Source of the DNA: Halomonas aestuarii
GTDB taxonomy: Bacteria; Pseudomonadota; Gammaproteobacteria; Pseudomonadales; Halomonadaceae
Direction: 5' to 3'
Length of the DNA: 64,000 nt
NCBI RefSeq assembly: GCF_001886615.1
Contig: NZ_CP018139.1
Location: forward strand, 3,100,001-3,164,000
The notes under the pieces were generated by a model. That model did not search any database. It was not told the DNA's origin and saw nothing but the letters and a program-made list of their open reading frames with translations. Positions 50,712 through 58,933 of the stretch are shown in pieces. Made by a program: the position numbers and the translations under genes. Positions within the stretch are counted from its first letter, which is position 1; each line of letters begins with the position of its first letter.

Positions 50712-51308
50712 TCAGGCGTGATGCAGTTCCTGCCCCGCATCGGAGAAGGTCGGCGGGGTGTTGGCACTGACGATCACGCAGTCCTCGGTGCCGATGTTGC
50801 GGAAGCGGTGGGGCAGCCGGGAGTCGAAGTAGTAGGCGTCGCCGGCGCCCAGCACGCCCACCTCGCCGTCCACGGTGATCTCGATCTGCCCCGAGATCAC
50901 CACCCCGCCTTCCTCGCCGTCGTGCTCCAGCATCTCCTCGCCGCTGTCGGCGCCGGGGGGATAGCGCTCGTGGATCACCGACATCCGGCGGTCGGGGCGG
51001 CGGGCGGCCACCAGCCGCCAGGAGAGGTTGCCGTCGCCGATCTCGGTGAGTTCGCCCGCGCGATAGAAGGGTTGCGGCTGGCTCGGTTCCTCGCCGGCGA
51101 AGAAGGTGCTGATGGAGACCGGCAGGGCGTCCAGTATCTTCTTCAGTGAGCTCACTGACGGGCTGACGTTGTTCTGCTCCACCAGCGACACGGTGCTGTT
51201 GGTGACCCCGGCCCGCTTGGCCAGTTCGCGCTGTGACAGTCCGCGCGCCAGACGCAGTTGCTTGAGTCGGGCGCCTACATCGAATGGCGCTTCCATGTCT
51301 CGGTCCAT
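50712..51308 (-). CDS. XRE-family regulator with C-terminal cupin (PuuR/SutR type)
   Basis: This is a 198-residue transcription regulator: an N-terminal helix-turn-helix (ARLKQLRLARGLSQRELAKR, then AGVTNSTVSLVEQNNVSPS) and a C-terminal cupin domain (HERYPPGADSGEEMLEHDG, FDSRLPHRFRN). Regulators of this build control polyamine or sulfur/amino acid metabolism in other species, but the ligand is unknown. The start at 51308 has GGAAGGA upstream. A 12-bp duplication creates an alternative ATG four codons later. It is divergent from mobA and convergent with uraA. Confidence 0.85.
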   Translation of the reverse strand: MDRDMEAPFDVGARLKQLRLARGLSQRELAKRAGVTNSTVSLVEQNNVSPSVSSLKKILDALPVSISTFFAGEEPSQPQPFYRAGELTEIGDGNLSWRLVAARRPDRRMSVIHERYPPGADSGEEMLEHDGEEGGVVISGQIEITVDGEVGVLGAGDAYYFDSRLPHRFRNIGTEDCVIVSANTPPTFSDAGQELHHA

Positions 51309-51317
51309 GTCTCGGTC
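51294..51317 (-). repeat. 12-bp tandem duplication carrying the start codon
   Basis: GACCGAGACATG occurs twice in direct succession on the minus strand, so the XRE-cupin gene has two in-frame ATG codons with identical upstream bases and an N-terminus starting MDRDME. Confidence 0.85.
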
Positions 51318-51499
51318 CTTCCTTCGGCATTCGCCGCGATCGTGGAATATTTTCAACATAGTGTACCTCCTTGTGGGCATGGGGATAAGCCGGTGCTTGA
51401 CCCTCATCAGGGTCGCGGTCGCGCGGGGCCGCCCGGCATGGCACCCGCCGACGCCCTGAGGCATCATGGGCCTGACACGCTGCATGCTCAGGAGAGTCC

Positions 51500-52141
51500 A
51501 TGATCACCCGAGAGGACCTCACCGGCCTGATCCTGGCGGGCGGTCAGGGGCGCCGGATGGGCGGTCGCGACAAGGGCCTCGAGCCCTTCGCCGGCCGTAC
51601 GCTGGTGGCCCATGTCCGCGACCGCCTGGCGGGACGGGTCGCCGAGGTGCTGATCAACGCCAACCGCAACCCCGAGGCCTACACGCCCCTGGCCGATCGC
51701 GTGATCCCCGATGCCGAGGGCGGCTACCAGGGCCCGCTGATGGGGATCTACAGCGGCCTGCGGGCCGCGACCACGCCCTGGCTGCTGGTGGTGCCCTGCG
51801 ACAGCCCGGCGCTGCCTCACGATCTCGTCGAGCGAATGGTGGAGCGCCTGGCGGACGGTGATGGCGAGAGTGAGGGTGAGTGCGACATCGCCGTGGCCTT
51901 CGATGGGGAGCGACTGCACCCGGTGGTGGCGCTGATCCGCACGGCCCTGGCCGATGACCTGGCCGAGGCCCTGGCCTGCGGCGAGCGCAAGATCGACCGC
52001 TGGTACGCCCGCCATGCCTGGTGCCGGGTGGACGTCAGCGACTGCCCCGATGCCTTCGCCAACCTCAACACCGACGACGAGAAGCAGCGCCTGGAGCGCG
52101 CCCTCGACGGGGCGCCGTCGGCCACGAGAGTGAGCCCATGA
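51500..52141 (+). CDS. mobA: Molybdenum cofactor guanylyltransferase MobA
   Basis: MobA attaches GMP to molybdopterin, forming the MGD cofactor of DMSO-reductase-family enzymes. It has 213 residues. The nucleotide-binding LILAGGQGRRMGGRDKGLEP is at residue 10, and VPCDSPALPHDLV follows. It begins the mobA-mobB-moeA-moaCD-moaE-moaA unit, and its stop overlaps mobB (ATGA). The 190-bp gap upstream shows no Moco riboswitch that I can recognise. Confidence 0.95.
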   Translation: MITREDLTGLILAGGQGRRMGGRDKGLEPFAGRTLVAHVRDRLAGRVAEVLINANRNPEAYTPLADRVIPDAEGGYQGPLMGIYSGLRAATTPWLLVVPCDSPALPHDLVERMVERLADGDGESEGECDIAVAFDGERLHPVVALIRTALADDLAEALACGERKIDRWYARHAWCRVDVSDCPDAFANLNTDDEKQRLERALDGAPSATRVSP

Positions 52142-52722
52142 GCGAGTGCGTGCCCGACAGCCTGCGCTTCGACGACGAGCTTCCCCTGCTGGGCATCGCC
52201 GCCTGGAGCGGTACCGGCAAGACCACGCTGCTGGAGCGGCTGTTGCCGAGGCTTGGCGAACGCGGTCTTCGAGTGGCGGTCATCAAGCATGCCCATCACG
52301 GCTTCGATGTCGATCAGCCCGGCAAGGACAGCCATCGCCTGCGCCAGGCCGGTGCCTCCCCCATGGTCGTCGCCTCCCGGGCGAGGGTGGCGCTGATGAT
52401 GGAGACCCCGGGGCGTGACGAGGCCGACCTGGCAGAGCTCATCGACATGGTCCGCCCCCAATACCCCGACCTCGTCCTGGTGGAGGGCTTCAAGGCCTGG
52501 CCGTTGCCCAAGCTGGAGCTCTATCGGCCCGAGGTGGGCAAGTCCCTGCGGGCCGCCGAGGACCCCTGGGTACGGGCCGTGGCGAGCGACGTCGCCCTCG
52601 CCTTGCCCGAGGGCGTCGAGTCGCTCGACCTCAACGACCTGGCGGCGCTGACCGACTGGATCGCCGCATGGCCCGCCCGCTGGCCCGTCTACCAGGCGCC
52701 GCGCGAGGAGGCCACGGCATGA
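52138..52722 (+). CDS. mobB: Molybdopterin-guanine dinucleotide biosynthesis adaptor MobB
   Basis: This is a small GTP-binding partner of MobA, 194 residues. The P-loop LLGIAAWSGTGKTTLLERLL is near residue 16, VAVIKHAHHGFDVDQPGKDS follows, and VLVEGFKAWPLPKLELYRP is typical. It overlaps mobA and moeA at both ends. Not essential for MGD formation in E. coli. Confidence 0.95.
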   Translation: MSECVPDSLRFDDELPLLGIAAWSGTGKTTLLERLLPRLGERGLRVAVIKHAHHGFDVDQPGKDSHRLRQAGASPMVVASRARVALMMETPGRDEADLAELIDMVRPQYPDLVLVEGFKAWPLPKLELYRPEVGKSLRAAEDPWVRAVASDVALALPEGVESLDLNDLAALTDWIAAWPARWPVYQAPREEATA

Positions 52723-53972
52723 CGCTCTCCTGTTTCGACCTCGGCGAGCGGATGTTGCCGGTGGCGGAGGCCCGCGAGCGCCTCGCCACACTGGTCGAGG
52801 CGGCGCTGCCCGCCGAGCGGGTGCCGCTGGCCGAGCTCCACGGGCGCGTGCTGGCCGAAGATGCCATCTCGCCCATCGACGTGCCGCAGAATACCAACGC
52901 CGCCATGGACGGGATCGCCCTGGCCTGGCCGGCGGACGGACAGTGGCCCCGCGCCTGGCGCCAGGTGGGCGAGGTGCTGGCGGGCCGGCGGCATGACGAG
53001 GCGCTGGCGGCCGGCGAGTGCATTCGCATCACGACCGGGGCGCCGCTGCCGCCGGGGGCCGACACCGTGATCATGCGCGAGCAGCTCATGGATGAGGGCG
53101 AGTGGGTGGTGATCGACCGGCCCGAGCGCGTCAGGCGGGGGCAGCACGTGCGCCGGGCCGGAGAGGACATTCCCCGGGGCCACCGGGCGCTCGCCGCCGG
53201 CACGCGCCTGGGCGCTGCCGAGCTGGGGCTGCTGGCCTCCCTGGGCCTGCCCGCGGCCCGGGTGCATCGTCGCCCGCGCGTGGCGGTGTTCTCCACCGGC
53301 GACGAGGTCATCGCCCCCGGCCAGCCGCTGCCACCGGCCGGCATCCATGACGCCAACCGGCATACCCTGGCGGGCCTGCTGGCCGAGCAGGGCGCCGAGC
53401 TGTTGGACCTGGGCATCCTGCCCGACGACCGCGACGCCATCGTCTCCGCGCTGCGTGATGCCGCCGACCGGGCCGACATGGTCATCACCAGCGGCGGGGT
53501 CTCGGTGGGCCACGCCGACTTCACCCGGGCGGCGCTGGAGACGGTCGGCCGCCTGGCGTTCTGGCGCATCGCCATTCGTCCCGGGCGGCCCATGGCCTGC
53601 GGCCTGCTGGGGGAGCGCGGGGTGCCCTTCCTGGGGCTGCCCGGCAATCCCGTGGCGGTGATGGTCACCTTCCTGCAGTTCGTGGCGCCGCTGCTGGCGC
53701 GGCTGCAGGGCAGGGCGGAGAGCGTCCCCGAGCGACTCACCGCCGTCGCCGACGAGGCCCTTAAGAGCCGCCTCGGCCGTACCGACTACCTGCGCGGCGT
53801 CTTCCGCGCCGCCCCCGACGGCCGCCTGCACGTGCAGAGCACCGGCGCCCAGGGCTCCGGCATCCTCTCCTCGATGGTGGCGGCCAACTGCCTGATCGAG
53901 CTCACCGACGACCGGGAGGGGGCGGCCCCCGGCGAGGTGGTGAGCATCCAACCCCTGTATCGTTTGCCATGA
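52719..53972 (+). CDS. moeA: Molybdopterin molybdenumtransferase MoeA
   Basis: MoeA inserts molybdate into adenylated molybdopterin, 417 residues from ATG 52719. It has the domain order of MoeA: early ISPIDVPQNTNAAMDGIAL, ITTGAPLPPGADTVIMREQ, RPRVAVFSTGDEVIAPGQPL, and the MoaB/Mog-like MVITSGGVSVGHADF near residue 265, then FLGLPGNPVAVMVTF. The catalytic Asp lies in AAMDGIA. It overlaps mobB by ATGA. Confidence 0.95.
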   Translation: MTLSCFDLGERMLPVAEARERLATLVEAALPAERVPLAELHGRVLAEDAISPIDVPQNTNAAMDGIALAWPADGQWPRAWRQVGEVLAGRRHDEALAAGECIRITTGAPLPPGADTVIMREQLMDEGEWVVIDRPERVRRGQHVRRAGEDIPRGHRALAAGTRLGAAELGLLASLGLPAARVHRRPRVAVFSTGDEVIAPGQPLPPAGIHDANRHTLAGLLAEQGAELLDLGILPDDRDAIVSALRDAADRADMVITSGGVSVGHADFTRAALETVGRLAFWRIAIRPGRPMACGLLGERGVPFLGLPGNPVAVMVTFLQFVAPLLARLQGRAESVPERLTAVADEALKSRLGRTDYLRGVFRAAPDGRLHVQSTGAQGSGILSSMVAANCLIELTDDREGAAPGEVVSIQPLYRLP

Positions 53973-53984
53973 GACGCTGACCCC

Positions 53985-54860
53985 ATGTCCTCGACCGACC
54001 AGTCCTTGACCAACCAGTCCCTGACCCATCTCAATGCCCGCGGCGAGGCCCACATGGTCGACGTGGCCGACAAGCCGGAGAGCCGTAGGGAGGCCTCCGC
54101 TTCCGGCCTCATCCGCATGCAGCCCGCGACCCTGGCGCTGCTCGCCGAAGGCGGCCTGCCCAAGGGGGATGTCCTGGCCACGGCGCGCCTCGCCGGCATC
54201 CAGGCCGCCAAGCGCACCCACGAACTGATTCCCCTCTGCCATGCCCTGGCGCTGTCGAAGGTCGCCGTCGACTTCGATCTCGACGAGGCCGACAGCTGCG
54301 TCCATGTCACCGCCACCTGCCGCCTCAACGGCCGGACCGGCGTGGAGATGGAGGCCCTGACCGCCGTCTCCGTGGCTTGCCTGACCCTCTACGACATGTG
54401 CAAGGCCGTGGACAAGGACATGGAGATCGGCGCCATCCACCTGGAGGCCAAGACCGGCGGGAAGTCCGGCGATTACCGGCGCGCCGAGTCCCCGGCGGCG
54501 AGCGCGACGGCCGCGCCCGTCATCGAGCCCGCCGCGTCGCCCATCGTCACCGGCGAGGGTGAGGCCGGCGAGGTCTCGGTGGGCGCGCGCTGCGACCTCG
54601 ACGATCCCTGCATCCGGGTCAAGTGCCTGGCCGAGCTGCGCGAGCGCCTCGGGGTCGGAGATGTCTCGGTCCCCTTCGGCAGGCTGCCGAGCGCCGACGT
54701 GGCGGGGCTGAAGACTGCGCTGAAGGCGCTGGACCCGCGATTCGAGGGCCTCGACCAGGGCCGCGTGCTGTGCGCCGTCAATCAGGTGATGGCCGGGGAG
54801 TCCACGCCGCTGACCGAGAACGACGAGGTCGCCTTCTTTCCCCCGGTCACCGGAGGCTGA
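53985..54860 (+). CDS. MoaC-MoaD fusion protein
   Basis: A single 291-residue frame combines two Moco enzymes. Residues ~10-165 are MoaC (cyclic pyranopterin monophosphate synthase accessory, converting the MoaA product to cPMP): [37 protein letters not shown] and [20 protein letters not shown] with Lys-Asp after it. A ~35-residue Ala/Glu/Pro linker follows, then residues ~205-291 are MoaD, the sulfur carrier, ending [13 protein letters not shown] with the required free Gly-Gly. No separate moaD is seen between moaC and moaE. The N-terminus carries two T(D/N)QSL repeats from a 15-bp duplication. Confidence 0.9.
   Translation: MSSTDQSLTNQSLTHLNARGEAHMVDVADKPESRREASASGLIRMQPATLALLAEGGLPKGDVLATARLAGIQAAKRTHELIPLCHALALSKVAVDFDLDEADSCVHVTATCRLNGRTGVEMEALTAVSVACLTLYDMCKAVDKDMEIGAIHLEAKTGGKSGDYRRAESPAASATAAPVIEPAASPIVTGEGEAGEVSVGARCDLDDPCIRVKCLAELRERLGVGDVSVPFGRLPSADVAGLKTALKALDPRFEGLDQGRVLCAVNQVMAGESTPLTENDEVAFFPPVTGG
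53993..54022 (+). repeat. 15-bp tandem repeat at the start of the moaCD gene
   Basis: GACCGACCAGTCCTT and GACCAACCAGTCCCT are consecutive units (12-13 of 15 bases shared), with a partial third. They encode TDQSL and TNQSL ahead of the MoaC core, an apparent in-frame slippage. Confidence 0.75.
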
Positions 54861-54863
54861 ACG

Positions 54864-55319
54864 ATGATACGCGTGCAGGAAGACGCCTTCGACGTCGGCG
54901 ATGAGCAGCGCGCGCTCCTGGCGGGACGCAGCGACATCGGGGCGGTGGTGAGCTTCACGGGGCTGGTGCGCGACTTCAACGAGCGCCCCGAGGTGGAGGC
55001 GCTGACGCTTGAGCATTATCCGGGAATGACCGAGGCCGCCCTCGAGGAGATCCTCCGGGAGGCGGAGGGACGCTGGCCGCTCCAGGGCGTGACCGTGATC
55101 CACCGGATTGGACGTCTCGCCCCTTCGGATCCTATCGTGTTGGTGGTGGTGGCCAGTGCCCACCGACGCGCCGCCTTCGAGGCCTGCGACTTCATCATGG
55201 ACTACCTCAAGACCCGAGCGCCCTTCTGGAAGAAGGAGCATACCGCCAGCGGGGACTACTGGGTGTCGGAACGCGACGGTGATCATCATGACGCCCGTCG
55301 CTGGGAGATCTCTTCATGA
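54864..55319 (+). CDS. moaE: Molybdopterin synthase catalytic subunit MoaE
   Basis: MoaE with thiocarboxylated MoaD converts cPMP to molybdopterin, 151 residues. [44 protein letters not shown] and the catalytic-lysine segment [10 protein letters not shown] are conserved and intact. It begins 4 bases after moaCD and overlaps moaA, so the subunits are co-translated. Confidence 0.96.
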   Translation: MIRVQEDAFDVGDEQRALLAGRSDIGAVVSFTGLVRDFNERPEVEALTLEHYPGMTEAALEEILREAEGRWPLQGVTVIHRIGRLAPSDPIVLVVVASAHRRAAFEACDFIMDYLKTRAPFWKKEHTASGDYWVSERDGDHHDARRWEISS

Positions 55320-56308
55320 CCGATGAGCTGATCGACGATTTCGGAAGACGGGTGCGCTATGTGCGCATCTCGGTCACCGATCGCTGCGATTTTCGCTGTG
55401 TGTACTGCATGAGCGAGGAGATGACCTTCCTCCCACGGGCCCAGGTGCTGACCCTCGAGGAGCTGGCGATGGTGGCTCGGGCCTTCACCGAGATGGGCGT
55501 GGAGAAGATCCGCCTGACCGGAGGAGAGCCCCTGGTTCGCCGCGACATCGATCGCCTGGTCGACGACATCGGCGCGCTGCCAGGCCTCAGGGATTTCGCG
55601 ATGACCACCAACGGCGCGAGCCTGCCGAAGTTCGCCGAGCGCCTGCGCGATGGGGGCCTTCAGCGGCTCAATATCAGCCTCGATTCCCTGGATCCCGAGC
55701 GCTTCCGTCGCCTGACGCGTACCGGCGACCTGAACAAGGTCATCGACGGCATTCGGGCCGCCCGGGACGCCGGTTTCGAGCGCATCAAGCTCAATGCGGT
55801 GATCCTCAAGGGGCGCAACGACGACGAGGTGGTCGACCTCGTGGACTTCGCCCGGGCCGAGGGGGTCGACATCAGCTTCATCGAGGAAATGCCGCTGGGC
55901 GACGTCTCCGACCACTCCAGGGCCGAGACCTTCTGTTCCAGCGACGAGGTCCAGGAGCGCATACAGGCCCACCACGAGCTGATTCCCACCACCGAATCGA
56001 CGCTCGGGCCATCGCGCTACTTCATGATGCCCGACAGCGAGACCCGCGTCGGTTTCATCTCGCCCCACAGCCACAACTTCTGCGACACCTGCAACCGGGT
56101 TCGCGTCACCGTGGAGGGGCGTCTGCTGCTGTGCCTCGGCAACGAGCACTCCGTGGATCTGCGCGCCGTCCTGCGCCGCCACCCTGGCGACATCGAGGCA
56201 TTGAAGGAGGCCATCGTCGCGGCCATGCCCCTCAAGCCCGAGCGTCATCACTTCACCACCGACGGGGACGTCCAGGTGGTGCGCTTCATGAACATGACCG
56301 GCGGCTGA
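55316..56308 (+). CDS. moaA: GTP 3',8-cyclase MoaA (radical SAM)
   Basis: The first enzyme of Moco synthesis, converting GTP to 3',8-cyclo-7,8-dihydro-GTP. It has 330 residues. The radical-SAM cluster is CDFRCVYC near residue 23, the SAM-binding GGEP is in [13 protein letters not shown], the second Fe-S cluster is CDTCNRVRV plus C in LLLCLG (residues ~260-275), and the catalytic C-terminal Gly-Gly is present (MTGG). It is last in the operon, with a terminator following. Confidence 0.96.
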   Translation: MTDELIDDFGRRVRYVRISVTDRCDFRCVYCMSEEMTFLPRAQVLTLEELAMVARAFTEMGVEKIRLTGGEPLVRRDIDRLVDDIGALPGLRDFAMTTNGASLPKFAERLRDGGLQRLNISLDSLDPERFRRLTRTGDLNKVIDGIRAARDAGFERIKLNAVILKGRNDDEVVDLVDFARAEGVDISFIEEMPLGDVSDHSRAETFCSSDEVQERIQAHHELIPTTESTLGPSRYFMMPDSETRVGFISPHSHNFCDTCNRVRVTVEGRLLLCLGNEHSVDLRAVLRRHPGDIEALKEAIVAAMPLKPERHHFTTDGDVQVVRFMNMTGG

Positions 56309-56349
56309 GCCAACGGGCTGGAAAGTTTGGCGATGCCGGCAGGGCTTTT

Positions 56350-56380
56350 CGGGCGACACTCAGGTGTCGCCCGAGTCGTT
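56350..56380 (+). terminator. Terminator of the Moco operon
   Basis: A 10-bp stem CGGGCGACAC/GTGTCGCCCG with a TCAG loop is followed by AGTCGTTT. The U-tract is imperfect. Confidence 0.7.
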
Positions 56381-56486
56381 TATCGCCCCCGTTAAGGTGT
56401 CCGGTTGTATCGAATCCTGCTCATGGGCCAGGTAGCGGCCGGGATCATTCTCTCGATTTACGTGGACGATATTCCCGCAACTTTTC

Positions 56487-56514
56487 TTGCCAATGTCGCG
56501 CAAGTGCATATACT
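56487..56514 (+). promoter_or_regulatory. Promoter of the H-NS-like gene in an AT-richer island
   Basis: TTGCCA and TATACT (each 5/6) are separated by 16 bp, 55 bp before the start codon. The 56400-56560 stretch is noticeably richer in A/T than its surroundings, as often seen around H-NS-type genes. Confidence 0.6.
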
Positions 56515-56568
56515 TTTGACGTGTCATTACATCCCGCAACCTTCCAACATTCGGCATGGAGACGGCCA

Positions 56569-56859
56569 ATGTCCAGCGAATCCCTGGAGCGCATCGCCCG
56601 CAACAAGAACGTGGCTCGCGCCGCGGCACGCCAGCTCAGCATGGAGCAGCTGCATAAGCTGGCCGAGGTCATCGGTGAGGTCATCGAGCAGAAGAAGGAC
56701 GAAGAAGTTCAGCGCCAGGAAGAAGAAGCCGAGAAGGCCAGAAAGCTGGCCGAGATCCGCGAACAGATCAACGAAGCCGGCCTGTCGCTGGAAGACCTCG
56801 TGACCGAACAGCCCCAGCGCAAGCGCGGGCGTCCGCCGAAGAATGCCAGCAAGGCCTGA
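56569..56859 (+). CDS. Minimal H-NS-like nucleoid protein with AT-hook-like tail
   Basis: This is a 96-residue protein. Residues 1-75 read like an H-NS N-terminal oligomerisation region (AAARQLSMEQLHKLAEVIGE, then an uninterrupted Glu/Lys coiled coil, then EIREQINEAGLSLEDLV). The usual H-NS C-terminal DNA-binding domain is absent; instead the protein ends with RKRGRPPK, an AT-hook-like RGRP core. It could bind AT-rich DNA as a small H-NS paralogue or act as a modulator. Homology to H-NS is inferred from heptad and motif pattern only. A CCGCGCCT/AGGCGCGG hairpin follows at 56871-56894. Confidence 0.7.
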   Translation: MSSESLERIARNKNVARAAARQLSMEQLHKLAEVIGEVIEQKKDEEVQRQEEEAEKARKLAEIREQINEAGLSLEDLVTEQPQRKRGRPPKNASKA

Positions 56860-56930
56860 GGCGTTTCATGCCGCGCCTCTTCATGAAGGCGCGGTGATGG
56901 TTTTGTGAAAGCGATTGATTCGATGATCTT

Positions 56931-57015
56931 GTGGGAGCCGTCGGTTCGACGCCTCGACTTGAACGGCGATTCGGTGCCCTCCGCCTTTCGCGGTGCAAGC
57001 AAGCACCGCTCCCAC
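56931..57015. repeat. REP/BIME-like palindromic element
   Basis: An 85-bp element is bounded by GTGGGAGC and its exact complement GCTCCCAC. The right half contains CGGTGC-AAGCAA-GCACCG (56991-57008) and, read on the minus strand, GTGGGAGCGGTGCTTGC, close to the REP units of Pseudomonas-type genomes. The left half is a diverged copy in opposite orientation. It lies in the 179-bp gap between convergent genes, the usual place for REPs. Confidence 0.75.
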
Positions 57016-57038
57016 CTGAACTCCACCATCCCCTGGCG

Positions 57039-58742
57039 TTACTTGCCCAGTAGCTCCGCTTCCACCGCGAGGATCTGCAGGTGCACGTCCGGCACCCGAT
57101 GCAGGTGATCGGCCAGCCAGCCGAGTAGCCTGGGCTGCAGGGCCAGGCGCAGTTCCGCCAGTGAATCCACCTCGATCTCCGCCAGGCAGTCGTCCAGCCA
57201 GTCGGCGAAGGCGGTCTCGTCCATGGGGCTCGCCTGGCTGGCGTCGAGCATCAGTCGCCCGATGCGCGTCCAGCCCGAGTCGGTGGCGGCCACCGAGAGG
57301 GCGAGATACAGGCTGCCATGGCGTGAGCGATGGACGTCCTCGCCGCCGAGGCCCGGCAGGGCGGCGACCGCATCCTGGCTGACGATGTGCGGCTGCTGGG
57401 GGTGGCGCGCCTGAAGGCTCAGGCCGTCGGCGTCCAGGCGAATCAGGTCGCCGTTGGTCGGGATCACCGGCGCCTGGATGCCCAGGGATTCCGCCAGCGT
57501 CCGGTGGGCCTGCTGGTGGCGGGGCTCGCCATGGACCGGCAGCAGATAGCGGGGCCTTACCCAGCCGTAGAAGGTGCGCAGCTCGTCCTGGGCGGGATGG
57601 CCCGAGGCATGCAGTTCGGGATGGTTGTCGTCATCGAAGAGGCTCACGCCGAAGTGCTTCAGTCCGCCCTTCAGGCGCTCGATCAACCGCTCGTTGCCGG
57701 GGATCGCCTTGGCCGAGAAGATCACCGTGTCGCCGGCCATCAGCTCGAAATGAGGATGACGCCCCCGGGACAGGCGTGACAGCGCCGCCCTGGGCTCGCC
57801 CTGGCTGCCGGTGGCGATCACCAGCACCTCCTCCGGCGGCAGGTAGCCGAGATCGGCGACCGGCACCAGCGGGGGCAGGTCATCCATGTAGCCGAGCTGA
57901 CGAGCCACGCCCACCATGCGCTCCATGGAGCGTCCCATCAGGCTGACCCGACGACCGCACCGCTGGGCGGCACGGCCGATGGCCAGCACCCGTGCCAGGT
58001 TGCTGGCAAAACAGCTGACCACGACGCGTCCCTCGCAGCGGGCGATGGTCTTGGCCAGCGCCTCGGCGACCTCGCCCTCGCTGCGCGAGTGGCCCGGCAG
58101 CGGCGCATTCGTGGAGTCGCCCACCACCAGGTCCACGGGGGCGATGGCGCGGAAGGTGGCGGCGGAGATCGCCGGGCCGATCAGCGGTTCGGGGTCGAGC
58201 TTCCAGTCGCCCGTGTGCAGCACCCGGTGATCCCCCGCGGCGATCAGCAGCGCGCAGCTCTCGGGAATCGAGTGGGTCAGCGGCAGGAAGCGCAGGGTGA
58301 AGGGGCCGGTCTCCAGCGCCTCACCGGGTTCGATCACCTGGATGGCGTCGGTGGCGAGACCTCGCTCGGCGAACTTGGCTCGCAGCAGGCCCGCGGCCAG
58401 CGGCGTGGCATGGATCGGGCAGCCCCAGCGGGGCCACAGCCAGGCGGCGGCGCCGATATGATCCTCGTGGCCGTGGGTGATGATCAGGGCCCGGGGGCGG
58501 ATCGAGAGCGTCTCCAGGGTGGAGAGGTCCGGCACCTGGAGCGGATTGTCGGGGAGGTCCTGGCGGATCATCATCCCGCAGTCCACGGCGATCCAGTCGT
58601 CCCCGTGCACCTTTTCCCCTAAGCCCCGCTCTCCGAAACCATAGAGGCTGAGGTTCATGCCGATCTCGCCGCAGCCGCCAAGCGGCAGGAAATGCAGGGG
58701 AGGGCGGCGGCGAGGGCGGATCTGGACGCGTGGCTGTGGCAT
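57039..58742 (-). CDS. RNase J-like metallo-beta-lactamase/beta-CASP nuclease
   Basis: This is a predicted RNA-processing nuclease, 567 residues from ATG 58742. The metal-binding HGHEDHIGAAAWL is near residue 87, with LPLTHSIPESCALLI, VLHTGDWKLDPEPL, the RNase J hallmark GDSTNAPLPGHSRSE near residue 215 and VHGEPRHQQAH near residue 410. The N-terminus has a basic lead (RPRRRPPLHFLPLGGCGEIG). The start lacks a good ribosome-binding site. RNase J is unusual in gammaproteobacteria, most of which rely on RNase E alone. Confidence 0.88.
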   Translation of the reverse strand: MPQPRVQIRPRRRPPLHFLPLGGCGEIGMNLSLYGFGERGLGEKVHGDDWIAVDCGMMIRQDLPDNPLQVPDLSTLETLSIRPRALIITHGHEDHIGAAAWLWPRWGCPIHATPLAAGLLRAKFAERGLATDAIQVIEPGEALETGPFTLRFLPLTHSIPESCALLIAAGDHRVLHTGDWKLDPEPLIGPAISAATFRAIAPVDLVVGDSTNAPLPGHSRSEGEVAEALAKTIARCEGRVVVSCFASNLARVLAIGRAAQRCGRRVSLMGRSMERMVGVARQLGYMDDLPPLVPVADLGYLPPEEVLVIATGSQGEPRAALSRLSRGRHPHFELMAGDTVIFSAKAIPGNERLIERLKGGLKHFGVSLFDDDNHPELHASGHPAQDELRTFYGWVRPRYLLPVHGEPRHQQAHRTLAESLGIQAPVIPTNGDLIRLDADGLSLQARHPQQPHIVSQDAVAALPGLGGEDVHRSRHGSLYLALSVAATDSGWTRIGRLMLDASQASPMDETAFADWLDDCLAEIEVDSLAELRLALQPRLLGWLADHLHRVPDVHLQILAVEAELLGK

Positions 58743-58933
58743 TGAGGGGAGCGCGTGCCTGGAAAAGTGTACGAACACTATACGGGAAGCCCGCCGGGCC
58801 TCACAACGCGGCCTTCGGGGCGTTCTTTTCAGATCGGTGGTTTGCGTCGAGCCCCGGCTCTCGGTCACCAACGGGCGTCAGGACTGTGTCCAGCGCTATC
58901 ACTTCAGGCCAATGGCACGTAAGGGGCCATGGC

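Noticed and set aside
51309..51499. Molybdenum cofactor riboswitch before mobA
   Set aside because: I could not find the conserved paired blocks of the Moco motif. A covariance-model search would settle it.
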